A stretch of 64,000 nucleotides of DNA from Pandoraea norimbergensis (GTDB taxonomy: Bacteria; Pseudomonadota; Gammaproteobacteria; Burkholderiales; Burkholderiaceae): NCBI RefSeq assembly GCF_001465545.3, contig NZ_CP013480.3:3410001-3474000 (forward strand). Direction: 5' to 3'. How positions within the stretch are numbered: the first letter of the stretch is position 1; each line of letters begins with the position of its first letter. The translations under genes were made by a program, and so were the position numbers. Below, piece after piece: positions 37,135-44,842 of the stretch. The notes beneath the pieces were generated by a model. That model was given only the letters and a program-made list of their open reading frames with translations. It had not been told where the DNA came from and made no database searches.

Positions 37135-37896
37135 TCACAACATCAACTGTCCGCCATTCACCTCGATGATCTGGCCCGTGACGTAGCTCGCCAGTGTCTC
37201 CGACGCGAGGTAGAGGAACGCGCCCGAGCACTCGTCCGGCACACCCAGACGCCCCATCGGAATGCTCTGGCGGAACGCCTCGATCTGCGCTTCGGTGCTG
37301 AACTGCTCGTGGAACGGCGTCATGATCACCCCCGGCGAGACGGCGTTCACGCGAATACGGTCGGGCATCAACTCCTTTGCCATGCCACGCGTGAGCGTGC
37401 TCACGAACCCCTTCGCCGCCGCATAGATCAGCGCCCCTGGGCCGCCGCCATGGCGCGCCGCAATCGACGTCACGTTGACGATGGCCCCGCCGCCCTGCTT
37501 GCGCATGGCCGGCACCACCGCACGTGAAAACGCCACGACCGAGCGCGCGTTGACGTTGAGCACGTCTTCGAAGAACGCGTCGGTGACTTCAGTGAATGGC
37601 GTGCGCTTGACGAGACTGCCCGCGTTGTTGATGAGCACGTCAATACGCCCGAAGCCGTCGAGCACGTGCGCCACGGCGGCATCGATGGCCCCCGTGTCGG
37701 CCACATCGGCGGCCACGGTCATGGCCTTAACGCCATAGGCGCGCACGGCCTCCGCCACCGCCTCGGCCTTCTCCCGCGAACGGTTGTAATGCACGGCCAC
37801 ATTGGCGCCTTGCGCCGCAAACGCCGTTGCGGCGGCGGCACCAATGCCGGTGCTCGCCCCCGTGATCAGCACGAATTTGCCTTTCAGGTCTTCCAT
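37135..37896 (-). CDS. Short-chain dehydrogenase/reductase
   Basis: 253 residues, classical SDR: TGASTGIG (residues 13-20) for NAD(P), NNAGS, and the active-site serine, tyrosine and lysine (VTSIAARH, then YAAAKGF). C-terminal IEVNGGQLML. The 18-bp gap after the FAH-family gene and the good GAGGA site show a shared operon. It resembles FabG-like sugar or ketone dehydrogenases. In this setting an L-sugar (for example fucose or rhamnose type) dehydrogenase is plausible, though not provable. Confidence 0.88.
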   Translation of the reverse strand: MEDLKGKFVLITGASTGIGAAAATAFAAQGANVAVHYNRSREKAEAVAEAVRAYGVKAMTVAADVADTGAIDAAVAHVLDGFGRIDVLINNAGSLVKRTPFTEVTDAFFEDVLNVNARSVVAFSRAVVPAMRKQGGGAIVNVTSIAARHGGGPGALIYAAAKGFVSTLTRGMAKELMPDRIRVNAVSPGVIMTPFHEQFSTEAQIEAFRQSIPMGRLGVPDECSGAFLYLASETLASYVTGQIIEVNGGQLML

Positions 37897-37914
37897 GGTG
37901 AAATCCTCAAATCG

Positions 37915-38775
37915 TCAGTCGAGCCAGCGCGTGTCGTAAGCATGAACATGCTGCTCCTGCTCGCCCAGCCCTTCGATCCCCAGACGCATCACGTCGCCCG
38001 CTTTCAGATACACCGGCGGCTTGTGGCCCATGCCCACGCCCGGCGGCGTGCCGGTGGTAATCAGGTCGCCCGGCTTGAGCGTCGCGAACTGGCTCATGTA
38101 GTGCACGAGAAACGCGACATTGAAAATCATCGTCGACGTGTGACCGGTCTGACGGCGCACGCCATTCACGTCGAGCCACATGCCGAGTTGCTGCGGGTCG
38201 CGAATCTCGTCGGTCGTCACCAGCCACGGACCGACCGGGCCGAAGGTGTCGAAACCCTTGCCCTTGTCCCACGTACCGCCGCGCTCGATCTGATACTCGC
38301 GCTCGGAGACGTCGTTCACGATGCAGTAGCCCGCCACGTAGTCCAGCGCCTTCTCAAGCGGTACGTAGCGCGCCGTCGTGCCGATCACAAAGCCGAGTTC
38401 GACTTCCCAGTCGCCCTTGACCGAGTCTTTCGGTAGCACCACGGGGTCGTTCGGCCCGTTCAGGCAGTTGTCCCACTTGGTGAAGAGCACCGGCTCGGAC
38501 GGCGCCGCCAGCCCCGCTTCGGCCGCGTGGTCGCTGTAGTTGAGGCCCACGGCAAGAAACTTGCCGAGACCCGTGAACGGCACCCCCAGACGCCCCGGCG
38601 CGGCCACGATCGGCAGCGCATCGACGTCGAGCGCACGCAGCGCCGCCAGCCCTTCCGGGCTCAGCGTCTCGGCAGTGATATCGGTGAGCACGTTCGACAG
38701 ATCGCGCACTTTGCCGGCCGCATCGAGCAGGCCCGGCTTTTCTTGGCCCTTGGGGCCGTAACGCAGCAATTTCAA
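37915..38775 (-). CDS. Fumarylacetoacetate-hydrolase-family protein (probable 2,4-diketo-3-deoxy sugar acid hydrolase)
   Basis: 286 residues from a TTG at 38775 with GGGAG upstream. FAH fold: VGLNYSDHAAEAG, the metal-binding acids in DWEVELGFVIG, and GDLITTGTPPGVG near the C terminus. Close in style to the LRA6/ureidoglycolate-lyase-like group that cleaves 2,4-diketo-3-deoxy-L-fuconate or -rhamnonate. The next-door 3-deoxy-sugar-acid-type dehydrogenase supports that reading (inference). Confidence 0.88.
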   Translation of the reverse strand: MKLLRYGPKGQEKPGLLDAAGKVRDLSNVLTDITAETLSPEGLAALRALDVDALPIVAAPGRLGVPFTGLGKFLAVGLNYSDHAAEAGLAAPSEPVLFTKWDNCLNGPNDPVVLPKDSVKGDWEVELGFVIGTTARYVPLEKALDYVAGYCIVNDVSEREYQIERGGTWDKGKGFDTFGPVGPWLVTTDEIRDPQQLGMWLDVNGVRRQTGHTSTMIFNVAFLVHYMSQFATLKPGDLITTGTPPGVGMGHKPPVYLKAGDVMRLGIEGLGEQEQHVHAYDTRWLD

Positions 38776-38811
38776 AGCAGTTCTCCCAATTGGAGCAGTG
38801 GTAGCGGTGGA

Positions 38812-39567
38812 TCAGTTCGACCAGCCGCCGTCGATCACGTGAATGGCCCCGGTGGTGAAGGCCGCATCGTCGGAACCCAGATACACGGCAAGCGCCGCAA
38901 TTTCGTCAGGCGAGCCAACGCGTCCCATCGGCTGACGCGCCACAAACTGCGCGCGCACCGCCGCTTCGTCAGTGCCCGCTGCATTGGCCTGCGTCGCGAT
39001 GCGCTGACGCAGCGACGGCGACTCGACCGTGCCCGGACAAATGGCGTTGCAACGAATGCCGTGCGCCACATAGTCGGCCGCGATGGACTTCGTCAGTCCG
39101 ATCACCGCCGCCTTGGTCGCGCCGTACGCACAGCGATTGGCGACGCCCTTGACGCTCGACGCCGCCGACGACATGTTGATGATCGAACCGCGCCCGGCGG
39201 CCAGCATGGCCGGCAGAAAGGCCCGCGTGGTGCGGTACATGCTCTTCACGTTCAGGTCGAACGAGAAGTCCCATGCCGCGTCGTCGCACTCGAGAACCGA
39301 GCCGTGGTGCACGAAGCCCGCGCAGTTGAACAGCACGTCGATGGCGCCGATTTCGCCGGCCAGCGCCGCAACGGCGGCGGTATCGGTCACGTCGAGCGGG
39401 CGACGTACAAGGTTCGGGTGATCGTCGAGCTCACGCAGTCCTTCCGCATTCAGATCGGTCGCGATCACGCGGGCGCCCTCGCGCAAGTACGCTTCGACGC
39501 TGGCGCGTCCGATGCCCTGCGCTGCGGCGGTAATCAAGGCGGTCTTACCCGCCAGTCGGCCTGCCAT
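38812..39567 (-). CDS. SDR oxidoreductase (probable 2-keto-3-deoxy-L-fuconate dehydrogenase)
   Basis: 251 residues from the ATG at 39567 (AAGGAG upstream). SDR with TAAAQGIGRA (nucleotide loop), NCAGFVHHG, SSAASSVKG and YGATKAA (catalytic Tyr/Lys). The GRLAGKTALITAAAQGIGRA start and the HHGSVLEC segment are typical of 2-keto-3-deoxy-L-fuconate dehydrogenases. Upstream in-frame sequence overlaps the regulator and is not part of this gene. It overlaps the GntR gene end by 23 bp. Confidence 0.85.
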   Translation of the reverse strand: MAGRLAGKTALITAAAQGIGRASVEAYLREGARVIATDLNAEGLRELDDHPNLVRRPLDVTDTAAVAALAGEIGAIDVLFNCAGFVHHGSVLECDDAAWDFSFDLNVKSMYRTTRAFLPAMLAAGRGSIINMSSAASSVKGVANRCAYGATKAAVIGLTKSIAADYVAHGIRCNAICPGTVESPSLRQRIATQANAAGTDEAAVRAQFVARQPMGRVGSPDEIAALAVYLGSDDAAFTTGAIHVIDGGWSN

Positions 39568-40330
39568 CGGTGTCTCCTTGATGCTGGGATTGTTCGGAAT
39601 GCTCGGGGGGCTCGGAATGTTCGGAATGTGCTGAAGGCTCTGTGCTGCCGATGTAGGCCTCTCGCACGCGGCACAAATGCCGGCGCATCGCCTCGGCGGC
39701 CTGCGCCGGATCGCGCGCCTGCAAGGCGGCAATGATGTCGCGGTGATCCTGCAAGCTGCGCTCCAGCACGCCCGCCACTTGCGACGTGACGCGCCGGCTC
39801 TTCTTGCCAAGCAGATACAGACTGTTGGCGATGCTTTGCAGAAAGGGGTTATCGCATGCGTCGATGATCGTCTCGTGAAACGCCATGTCGGCCGCCGAGA
39901 AGGTCTCGGGGTTGCCGAGCAGCGACTGCTCGTCCTCGACCAGCGCGTGCAGGCGCGCGAGGTGGGCATCGCTCATCTGACTGGCCGCCAGCGCCGCGAC
40001 GCCGGGCTCGATGACCAGACGAGCATCGAACAGCGCTTCGAGCGTGCCCGCGTTTAACTCGATCACCATCTCCAGCGGCTCCAGCAACTCGCGCGTCTGA
40101 AGCGTGCCGACGAACGTCCCCTCGCCCTGCCGGATGCGTAACAGGCCCAGCAACGCCAATCCGCGAATGGCCTCGCGCACGGCCGGCCGGCCCACGCCGA
40201 GCATGGCCGCGAGATCGCGTTCAGGGGGGAGTTGCTGACCGGGCTTGAGCAGCCCGGTACGAATCATCGTGAGCAGCCGCTGGGCGACTTGCTCCGAGAC
40301 GGAGACCTGCACGATGGGATCGAAGGACAT
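39545..40330 (-). CDS. GntR-family regulator, FadR/FCD subgroup
   Basis: 261 residues from the ATG at 40330. Winged helix-turn-helix LKPGQQLPPERDLAAMLGVG followed by RPAVREAIRGLALLG, then an all-helical FCD domain with metal-ligand-type residues (MAFHETIIDACDNPF). The C-terminal tail is built from SEHSEPPEHSEQ-like repeats. It probably controls the three enzyme genes downstream. A TGGT-AAG-ACCA site lies 72 bp upstream of its start. Confidence 0.92.
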   Translation of the reverse strand: MSFDPIVQVSVSEQVAQRLLTMIRTGLLKPGQQLPPERDLAAMLGVGRPAVREAIRGLALLGLLRIRQGEGTFVGTLQTRELLEPLEMVIELNAGTLEALFDARLVIEPGVAALAASQMSDAHLARLHALVEDEQSLLGNPETFSAADMAFHETIIDACDNPFLQSIANSLYLLGKKSRRVTSQVAGVLERSLQDHRDIIAALQARDPAQAAEAMRRHLCRVREAYIGSTEPSAHSEHSEPPEHSEQSQHQGDTDGRPTGG

Positions 40331-40729
40331 GGCAGCCGGATCGTGAAGTGAACCGGACGCGTCATGCCAAATGCTGCGATGGCGGGACGCCCGTCGTTCA
40401 GTGGTAAGACCAATGAACACGACGATACGACTGATACCGATCGGATGTCAACTCATTGCACTCAATGTTTCATCCTATGGAATTTCTTGCCGATTGGGCA
40501 CTCGGAGTCAAATGCATGGATGGCCGCAAATCGTTTGGCCATGCGCGTTTCGAGCCAAATGATGTTTTGGCCGGTGGCACGTCGTCATCGCGCCCTTTCT
40601 GTTGTCTGGGTGTCGCTTTTCTGCGACCATGATTCGCTGCCTCGGGGTTCCTGCCGGGGCAATGCTCCCGCCGTATCCGCTGTATCCGCTTTATCCCTCG
40701 AATCCCCCCGAATTCTGGAGTCTCCGACG
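40331..40729. other. 399-bp divergent intergenic region (gntR / chaA)
   Basis: No gene supported; in-frame sequence upstream of chaA lacks a ribosome binding site and conserved character. Contains the GntR-type operator candidate at 40402-40412. The remainder is slightly AT-richer than the neighbours and is likely promoter sequence for both genes. Confidence 0.55.
40402..40412. promoter_or_regulatory. Candidate FadR/FCD-type operator TGGTAAGACCA
   Basis: Perfect TGGT-N3-ACCA palindrome, the core consensus for the FadR/FCD subgroup, 72 bp upstream of the GntR-type gene. Consistent with autoregulation of the operon. Confidence 0.6.
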
Positions 40730-41812
40730 ATGTCCTCCTCAAAGACCGCCAAGCTGGGCCACTGGACCATGTACATGCCGATCGTGGCCCTCGTCGCGTG
40801 GGGCATTGCCGGTGTCCTGCCCTACGGTGTCTCGCTCACGGTATGTGCCATCGCCCTCGCCGGTGCGGTGTTCTCGGCCGTGCACCACGCCGAAACTGTC
40901 GCTCACAAGGTCGGTGAGCCGTTTGGCACACTGGTCCTCGCCGTGGCCGTGACCATCATCGAAGTGGCGCTGATCGTCTCGGTCATGCTCTCAGGCGGCC
41001 CGGACAAAGCCGGTCTCGCCCGCGACACGGTGTTCGCGGCCATCATGATCGTGTCGACGGGGATTGTGGGTCTGTGCCTGCTGTTTGGCGGGGTTCGCCA
41101 TCACACGCAGGGCTTCCACGTGGAAGGCGCGAGCGCTGCTCTCGCCGTGCTGTGCGCACTCTCGGTGCTCACGCTGGTGCTGCCGAACTACACCAGCTCA
41201 GTGCTTGGACCGGGACTCACGTCCTCGCAACTGGCCTTCGAGGGCGTCATTGCGCTGGTGCTGTACATGGTGTTCGTGTTCGTGCAGACGGTAAGCCATC
41301 GCGACTACTTTCTCGCGAAGGCGCCCAGTGAAGAAGTCCACGTGCCGCCGCCCTCGCGCCGCACTGCCGTGCTGAGTCTTGGCTTGCTGGTGATCGCGTT
41401 GCTCGCAGTCGTCGCGTTGGCGAAGAAGCTGTCGCCGGCGGTGGAGCAAGCGGTGGCCGAAGCGGGTGCGCCGAAAGCGGTGGTGGGGATTGTGATTGCT
41501 GCGCTGGTGCTGCTGCCGGAAGGGCTGGCCGCGCTGCGTGCCGCACGTGCCAACAAGCTCCAGACGAGCCTGAATCTGGCACTCGGCTCGGCACTCGCCA
41601 GTATCGGCCTGACCATTCCTACGGTGGCGGCCGTCTCCCTGTTCCTCCACATTCCGATCGAACTGGGTCTGGCGCCCAAAGAGACGGTACTGCTGGCGGT
41701 CACGCTACTGGTGAGCGTGATCTCGCTTGGCACGGGGCGCACTACGGTGCTGCAAGGTGCGGTTCACCTTGTGCTGTTCGCGGCGTTCCTGTTTCTGGCG
41801 ATCGTGCCTTAA
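40730..41812 (+). CDS. chaA: Calcium/sodium:proton antiporter ChaA
   Basis: 360 residues from the ATG at 40730 (CTGGAG upstream), with about eleven hydrophobic helices. CaCA-superfamily repeats are visible: the first alpha repeat with VAHKVGEPFGTLVLAVAVTI followed by IEVAL, and the second with VLLPEGLAALRAARANKLQT. The glutamates in these repeats bind the cation. ChaA exports Ca2+ or Na+ in exchange for H+ at the inner membrane. Confidence 0.94.
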   Translation: MSSSKTAKLGHWTMYMPIVALVAWGIAGVLPYGVSLTVCAIALAGAVFSAVHHAETVAHKVGEPFGTLVLAVAVTIIEVALIVSVMLSGGPDKAGLARDTVFAAIMIVSTGIVGLCLLFGGVRHHTQGFHVEGASAALAVLCALSVLTLVLPNYTSSVLGPGLTSSQLAFEGVIALVLYMVFVFVQTVSHRDYFLAKAPSEEVHVPPPSRRTAVLSLGLLVIALLAVVALAKKLSPAVEQAVAEAGAPKAVVGIVIAALVLLPEGLAALRAARANKLQTSLNLALGSALASIGLTIPTVAAVSLFLHIPIELGLAPKETVLLAVTLLVSVISLGTGRTTVLQGAVHLVLFAAFLFLAIVP

Positions 41813-41916
41813 TGGCCTGAATCAGCGGCATGAATCTGCGGCCTTGAATCCGCCGCGTTGTGTCTGAAACATCGTGCGGGCACCTCAGCGGTGCCCCGCA
41901 CGCTGGTCCTGAGCGA

Positions 41917-42159
41917 TCAGGACTTCGACGTTCCCTTGGCGGGCGCTGCCGTGCCCGTTTCGCCACCCGCGTCATTCTTGCCTGCGTCAGCGTCAGCCGG
42001 TGCCGGGGCCTTGCCCAGCAGCGAGCCGAGCAGCTTGCTGCCCGCGGGGTTGCGCTTGCCTTGCGCGCCGACGCCATTGCCCGAGGGCGGGCCGCGGCGC
42101 ACGCCGGCGTTGATCTTCAGGCCTTGTTGCTTGGCGAGGTCGAATTTTTTGAGCGTCAT
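41917..42159 (-). CDS. Small hypothetical protein (80 aa)
   Basis: Opens MTLKKFDLAKQQGLKINAGV with AAGGACC upstream of the ATG; the rest is glycine/alanine/lysine-rich and ends in an acidic-to-basic low-complexity tail. No domain recognised. The N terminus looks conserved in style (a short amphipathic segment) and coding in this frame is plausible. Convergent with chaA. Confidence 0.65.
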   Translation of the reverse strand: MTLKKFDLAKQQGLKINAGVRRGPPSGNGVGAQGKRNPAGSKLLGSLLGKAPAPADADAGKNDAGGETGTAAPAKGTSKS

Positions 42160-42215
42160 GATGATGGTCCTTGTGACCTCCGCTTCGGAGGCCGGTACAG
42201 CGTAGCGGTGGTCGC

Positions 42216-42470
42216 TCAGGGATCGATGCCGAGCGCGCCGTCTTCTACGAGCGTTTTTGCCAATGCATGGGCGGCTTCGAGCGCGTCGCCTGCCCAGCGG
42301 TAGGTATCGGGTGTCGTGTGCACGAGCGGCGGGTCGAGCGTTTCGATCACGTCGTCCACGTCGCGCCAGCCGGTAAAGTGCACCACTCCCTGAAACTGCC
42401 CGTCAGGCATGGGCGCGGTTTCCGCCCAGTAGTAAAAATCGCCCGCCAGCAGGCAGCCTTCGAAACCCAT
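42216..42470 (-). CDS. Small hypothetical protein (84 aa)
   Basis: From the ATG at 42470 (MGFEGCLLAGDFYYWAETAP); a weak GGGATCGG site precedes it. Contains aromatic residues and a GWRDVDDVIETLDPP segment, compositionally like a real protein. A longer in-frame start at 42551 would run into the ribE promoter region. Function unknown; divergent from ribE. Confidence 0.65.
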   Translation of the reverse strand: MGFEGCLLAGDFYYWAETAPMPDGQFQGVVHFTGWRDVDDVIETLDPPLVHTTPDTYRWAGDALEAAHALAKTLVEDGALGIDP

Positions 42471-42577
42471 ATCCGATCCCGCAAAAAGGCGGCATCGTAG
42501 CACGACGGGCGGCATACCGTCGTCACGCAGTAGAATACTGCGGCATAGCAACCTACGACTCTCTTACCGACATCACG

Positions 42578-43297
42578 ATGTTCACCGGAATTGTTCAAGG
42601 CACGGCCACGCTGTCGTCCATCGAAGATCGCGACGGCATGCGCACTCTGGCGCTGGCGTTTCCCGAGGGCTTTTGCGAAGACCTCACGCTGGGCGCAAGC
42701 GTCTCGGTCGACGGCGTGTGCCTCACCGTCACGCAACTGCTCTCCCCCACTGCCGCATCGTTCGACGTCATTCTGCAAAGTCTGAACGTGACCACGCTCG
42801 GCAGCTTCGGCGTAGGCGCGCAGGTCAATGTCGAGCGCGCCGCCAAAGACGGCGCCGAAATCGGCGGCCACCCGCTCTCGGGCCACATCGACTTCTCGAC
42901 CGAAATCCTGAGCGTGCGCACCTCGGACACGAATCGTGTGCTGCGCATCGCGATTCCCGAAGCGTTTCGCAAGTACGTGTTCGCGAAGGGTTACATCGCG
43001 ATCAACGGCGCGAGCCTCACCGTCTCGGAGGTCAATCGTCAGGAAGGCTGGTTCGAAGTGTGGCTGATTCCGGAAACGCGCCGCATGACCACGTTCGAAG
43101 ACAAGCTCGACGGCGCTCGCTTGAATATCGAAATCGAGCGCAGCACGCAGGTCGTGGTCGACACCGTGCGCGAAGCCGTGCAAGAGAGCCTCGGCCGCTT
43201 GCAGCCCGTGCTCGAAGCACTGCTCAAGGAGAAAGGGCTGACGCTGGACGACTTCGTGTCGGTGCCGCAACTGCCCGCTGCGGACACCAAGGCTTAA
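42578..43297 (+). CDS. ribE: Riboflavin synthase, alpha subunit
   Basis: 239 residues with two lumazine-binding repeats: MFTGIVQGTATLSSIEDRDG with GGHPLSGHIDF in the first half, and FVAKGYI-type INGASLTVSEV in the second. Converts two 6,7-dimethyl-8-ribityllumazines to riboflavin. In Burkholderiales it is usually followed by ribBA, ribH and nusB. Here only the first few bases of the next gene remain before prophage sequence. Confidence 0.95.
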   Translation: MFTGIVQGTATLSSIEDRDGMRTLALAFPEGFCEDLTLGASVSVDGVCLTVTQLLSPTAASFDVILQSLNVTTLGSFGVGAQVNVERAAKDGAEIGGHPLSGHIDFSTEILSVRTSDTNRVLRIAIPEAFRKYVFAKGYIAINGASLTVSEVNRQEGWFEVWLIPETRRMTTFEDKLDGARLNIEIERSTQVVVDTVREAVQESLGRLQPVLEALLKEKGLTLDDFVSVPQLPAADTKA

Positions 43298-43346
43298 TTT
43301 GGCATCAAGCCACTTCAGGCCACCGACAACCCCCAAAGGACATTCA

Positions 43347-43376
43347 TGCAATTAGCCACCTGCGAGTTTAATTAGT
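43347..43376 (+). pseudogene. Orphan gene start, probable 5' end of ribBA cut by prophage
   Basis: AAAGGA at 43336-43341, then five bases, then ATG-CAA-TTA-GCC-ACC (MQLAT), then TGC-GAG-TTT-AAT-TAG. RibB/RibBA proteins of the group begin M-x-LA-S/T, so the first five codons fit the expected next gene and the stop after nine codons marks the junction. Inference from gene order and this short match only. Confidence 0.5.
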
Positions 43377-43481
43377 GTTCCATAACGTCTCAATACGTTC
43401 CTAACCCTCCGTCTTCTCCCCTGAACCTCTTGAATCTTCGTTTCGTAGCGTGTCAAGATGCGCCCCTACATCGCGCATAAA

Positions 43482-43531
43482 GTGGGTAGCTAGGTGGGTA
43501 GCTAAAAGCGCCCGGCCAACTAGCTACCCAC
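43482..43531. repeat. Direct and inverted GTGGGTAGCTA repeats ahead of integrase
   Basis: Two direct copies of GTGGGTAGCTA (43482-43492, 43494-43504) and one inverted copy TAGCTACCCAC (43521-43531), ending 18 bp before the TTG start. The last direct and the inverted copy could form an 11-bp stem. Likely integrase/excisionase arm sites or an operator for int. Confidence 0.75.
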
Positions 43532-43549
43532 CCTGAAGGGAGGGGCTAC

Positions 43550-44842
43550 TTGGCAAAACTCACGCACCTGTTGAATGACATCCAGATTAGGAACTGGGTG
43601 TCGAAAGGCGAAGCCATCGCGCGCTCTGATGGCGATGGCCTCACCTTCACCCTGTCCGACGCCGGCACGGCGACATGGATCCTTCGCTACCGCATCGGCA
43701 AAGGCCGCCGGCGCGAACTCACCATCGGGAACTACCCCGATGTTTCCCTGGCCTCCGCACGCGAGAAGGCCCGCGTCGCCCGCGTTGCCATCGACGAGGG
43801 CCGCGACCCGGCTATCGAAAAGCAAGAAGAAAAGAACCGGGTGCAGGCCGCGTGGAGCGTGCGCGACCTGATCGCCGACTACAGGGAAAAGTGTCTGCTG
43901 CTCACCGAGTACGCCCAGGACACCATCGACTACCGAAACCGCGACTACGACCAAATCATCATCCCCTACATCGGCGCGCGCCCCGTGCAGCGCGTCACGG
44001 CCATCGACATCGTGTCGATGCTCACCGACTGCAAACGCACCTGGACAGTATCGAAGCGCATCCTCACCTCTGCATCCAAGCTGTTCGACCATGCCTGCGG
44101 CCTGAAAATCATCGCCGCCAATCCCTGCACTGGCGTCAAGCTGAAGTCCATCAAGGGGCCGCGCCCGCCCATCCGAAAGCGCGTCATGCTGCTGGAAGAA
44201 GAGCTGCGCGAACTGCTGCCCGACATCGACTTCATCGGCGTGGAGAACGCCTACGCCTTCCGCATTCTGCTGGCAACGTGCGTGCGCGGCGTCGAGCTGG
44301 TGAAGGCCAAGAAAGCGCATATCTTCCTTGACCTGGGTATGTGGTGGATACCAGACGAATCGGTGAAGACCCGCCGGGGCTTCCTCGTGCCCCTCACGCC
44401 CGTGGTGGTCGAGTGGTTCCGCGCCCTGTTTGAAATGTCTGGGGAATCCATCTACGTGCTGCCCGCGCGCCAAGAGCGCCGGCGCCGCAACAAGGGCGGC
44501 GATACCCACGTCGGGGAAACGACCCTCTGGGCGGCCATCCGCCGCGCCTTCGAGCGCAAGGACATCGAGATCCGCAAGTTCACCCCACACGATACCCGCT
44601 CAACGGCCAAGGGCCACCTGCGCAACATGGGCGTGTCGTGGGAAGAATCCGAGGTGGCGCTCAACCACAAGCTGGGCGAGCTGGACGAGATTTACGACGT
44701 GCGCGAGGAAAGGCCGGAGCGGCGCGAGGCGCTGGAAAAGTGGTGCGAGTTCATCGTGGCCTGCGAAACGGGCGCGCCCACGCCGGCGTTCGTCAAGCCA
44801 ACACAGAGCAGCAACGTCATCCGCCTGTTGTCAGCCGCCTAG
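43550..44842 (+). CDS. int: Tyrosine-type phage integrase (P4-like, DUF4102 N terminus)
   Basis: 430 residues from a TTG at 43550 preceded by GGGAGGGG. N-terminal arm-binding domain (about 1-95: DGLTFTLSDAGTATWILRYR, LTIGNYPDVSLASAREKA), core-binding domain (100-200) and a catalytic domain with R246 (CVRGVEL), H347-x-x-R350 (HDTRSTAKGHL), H373 (LNHKL) and the nucleophile Tyr at about 382 (EIYDV). It would integrate and excise the prophage at the adjacent att site. Its 3' end overlaps the convergent reverse transcriptase gene by 12 bp. Confidence 0.95.
   Translation: MAKLTHLLNDIQIRNWVSKGEAIARSDGDGLTFTLSDAGTATWILRYRIGKGRRRELTIGNYPDVSLASAREKARVARVAIDEGRDPAIEKQEEKNRVQAAWSVRDLIADYREKCLLLTEYAQDTIDYRNRDYDQIIIPYIGARPVQRVTAIDIVSMLTDCKRTWTVSKRILTSASKLFDHACGLKIIAANPCTGVKLKSIKGPRPPIRKRVMLLEEELRELLPDIDFIGVENAYAFRILLATCVRGVELVKAKKAHIFLDLGMWWIPDESVKTRRGFLVPLTPVVVEWFRALFEMSGESIYVLPARQERRRRNKGGDTHVGETTLWAAIRRAFERKDIEIRKFTPHDTRSTAKGHLRNMGVSWEESEVALNHKLGELDEIYDVREERPERREALEKWCEFIVACETGAPTPAFVKPTQSSNVIRLLSAA

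Noticed and set aside
42578..43297. FMN riboswitch ahead of ribE
   Set aside because: The 100-base gap upstream lacks the conserved helices of the FMN aptamer.
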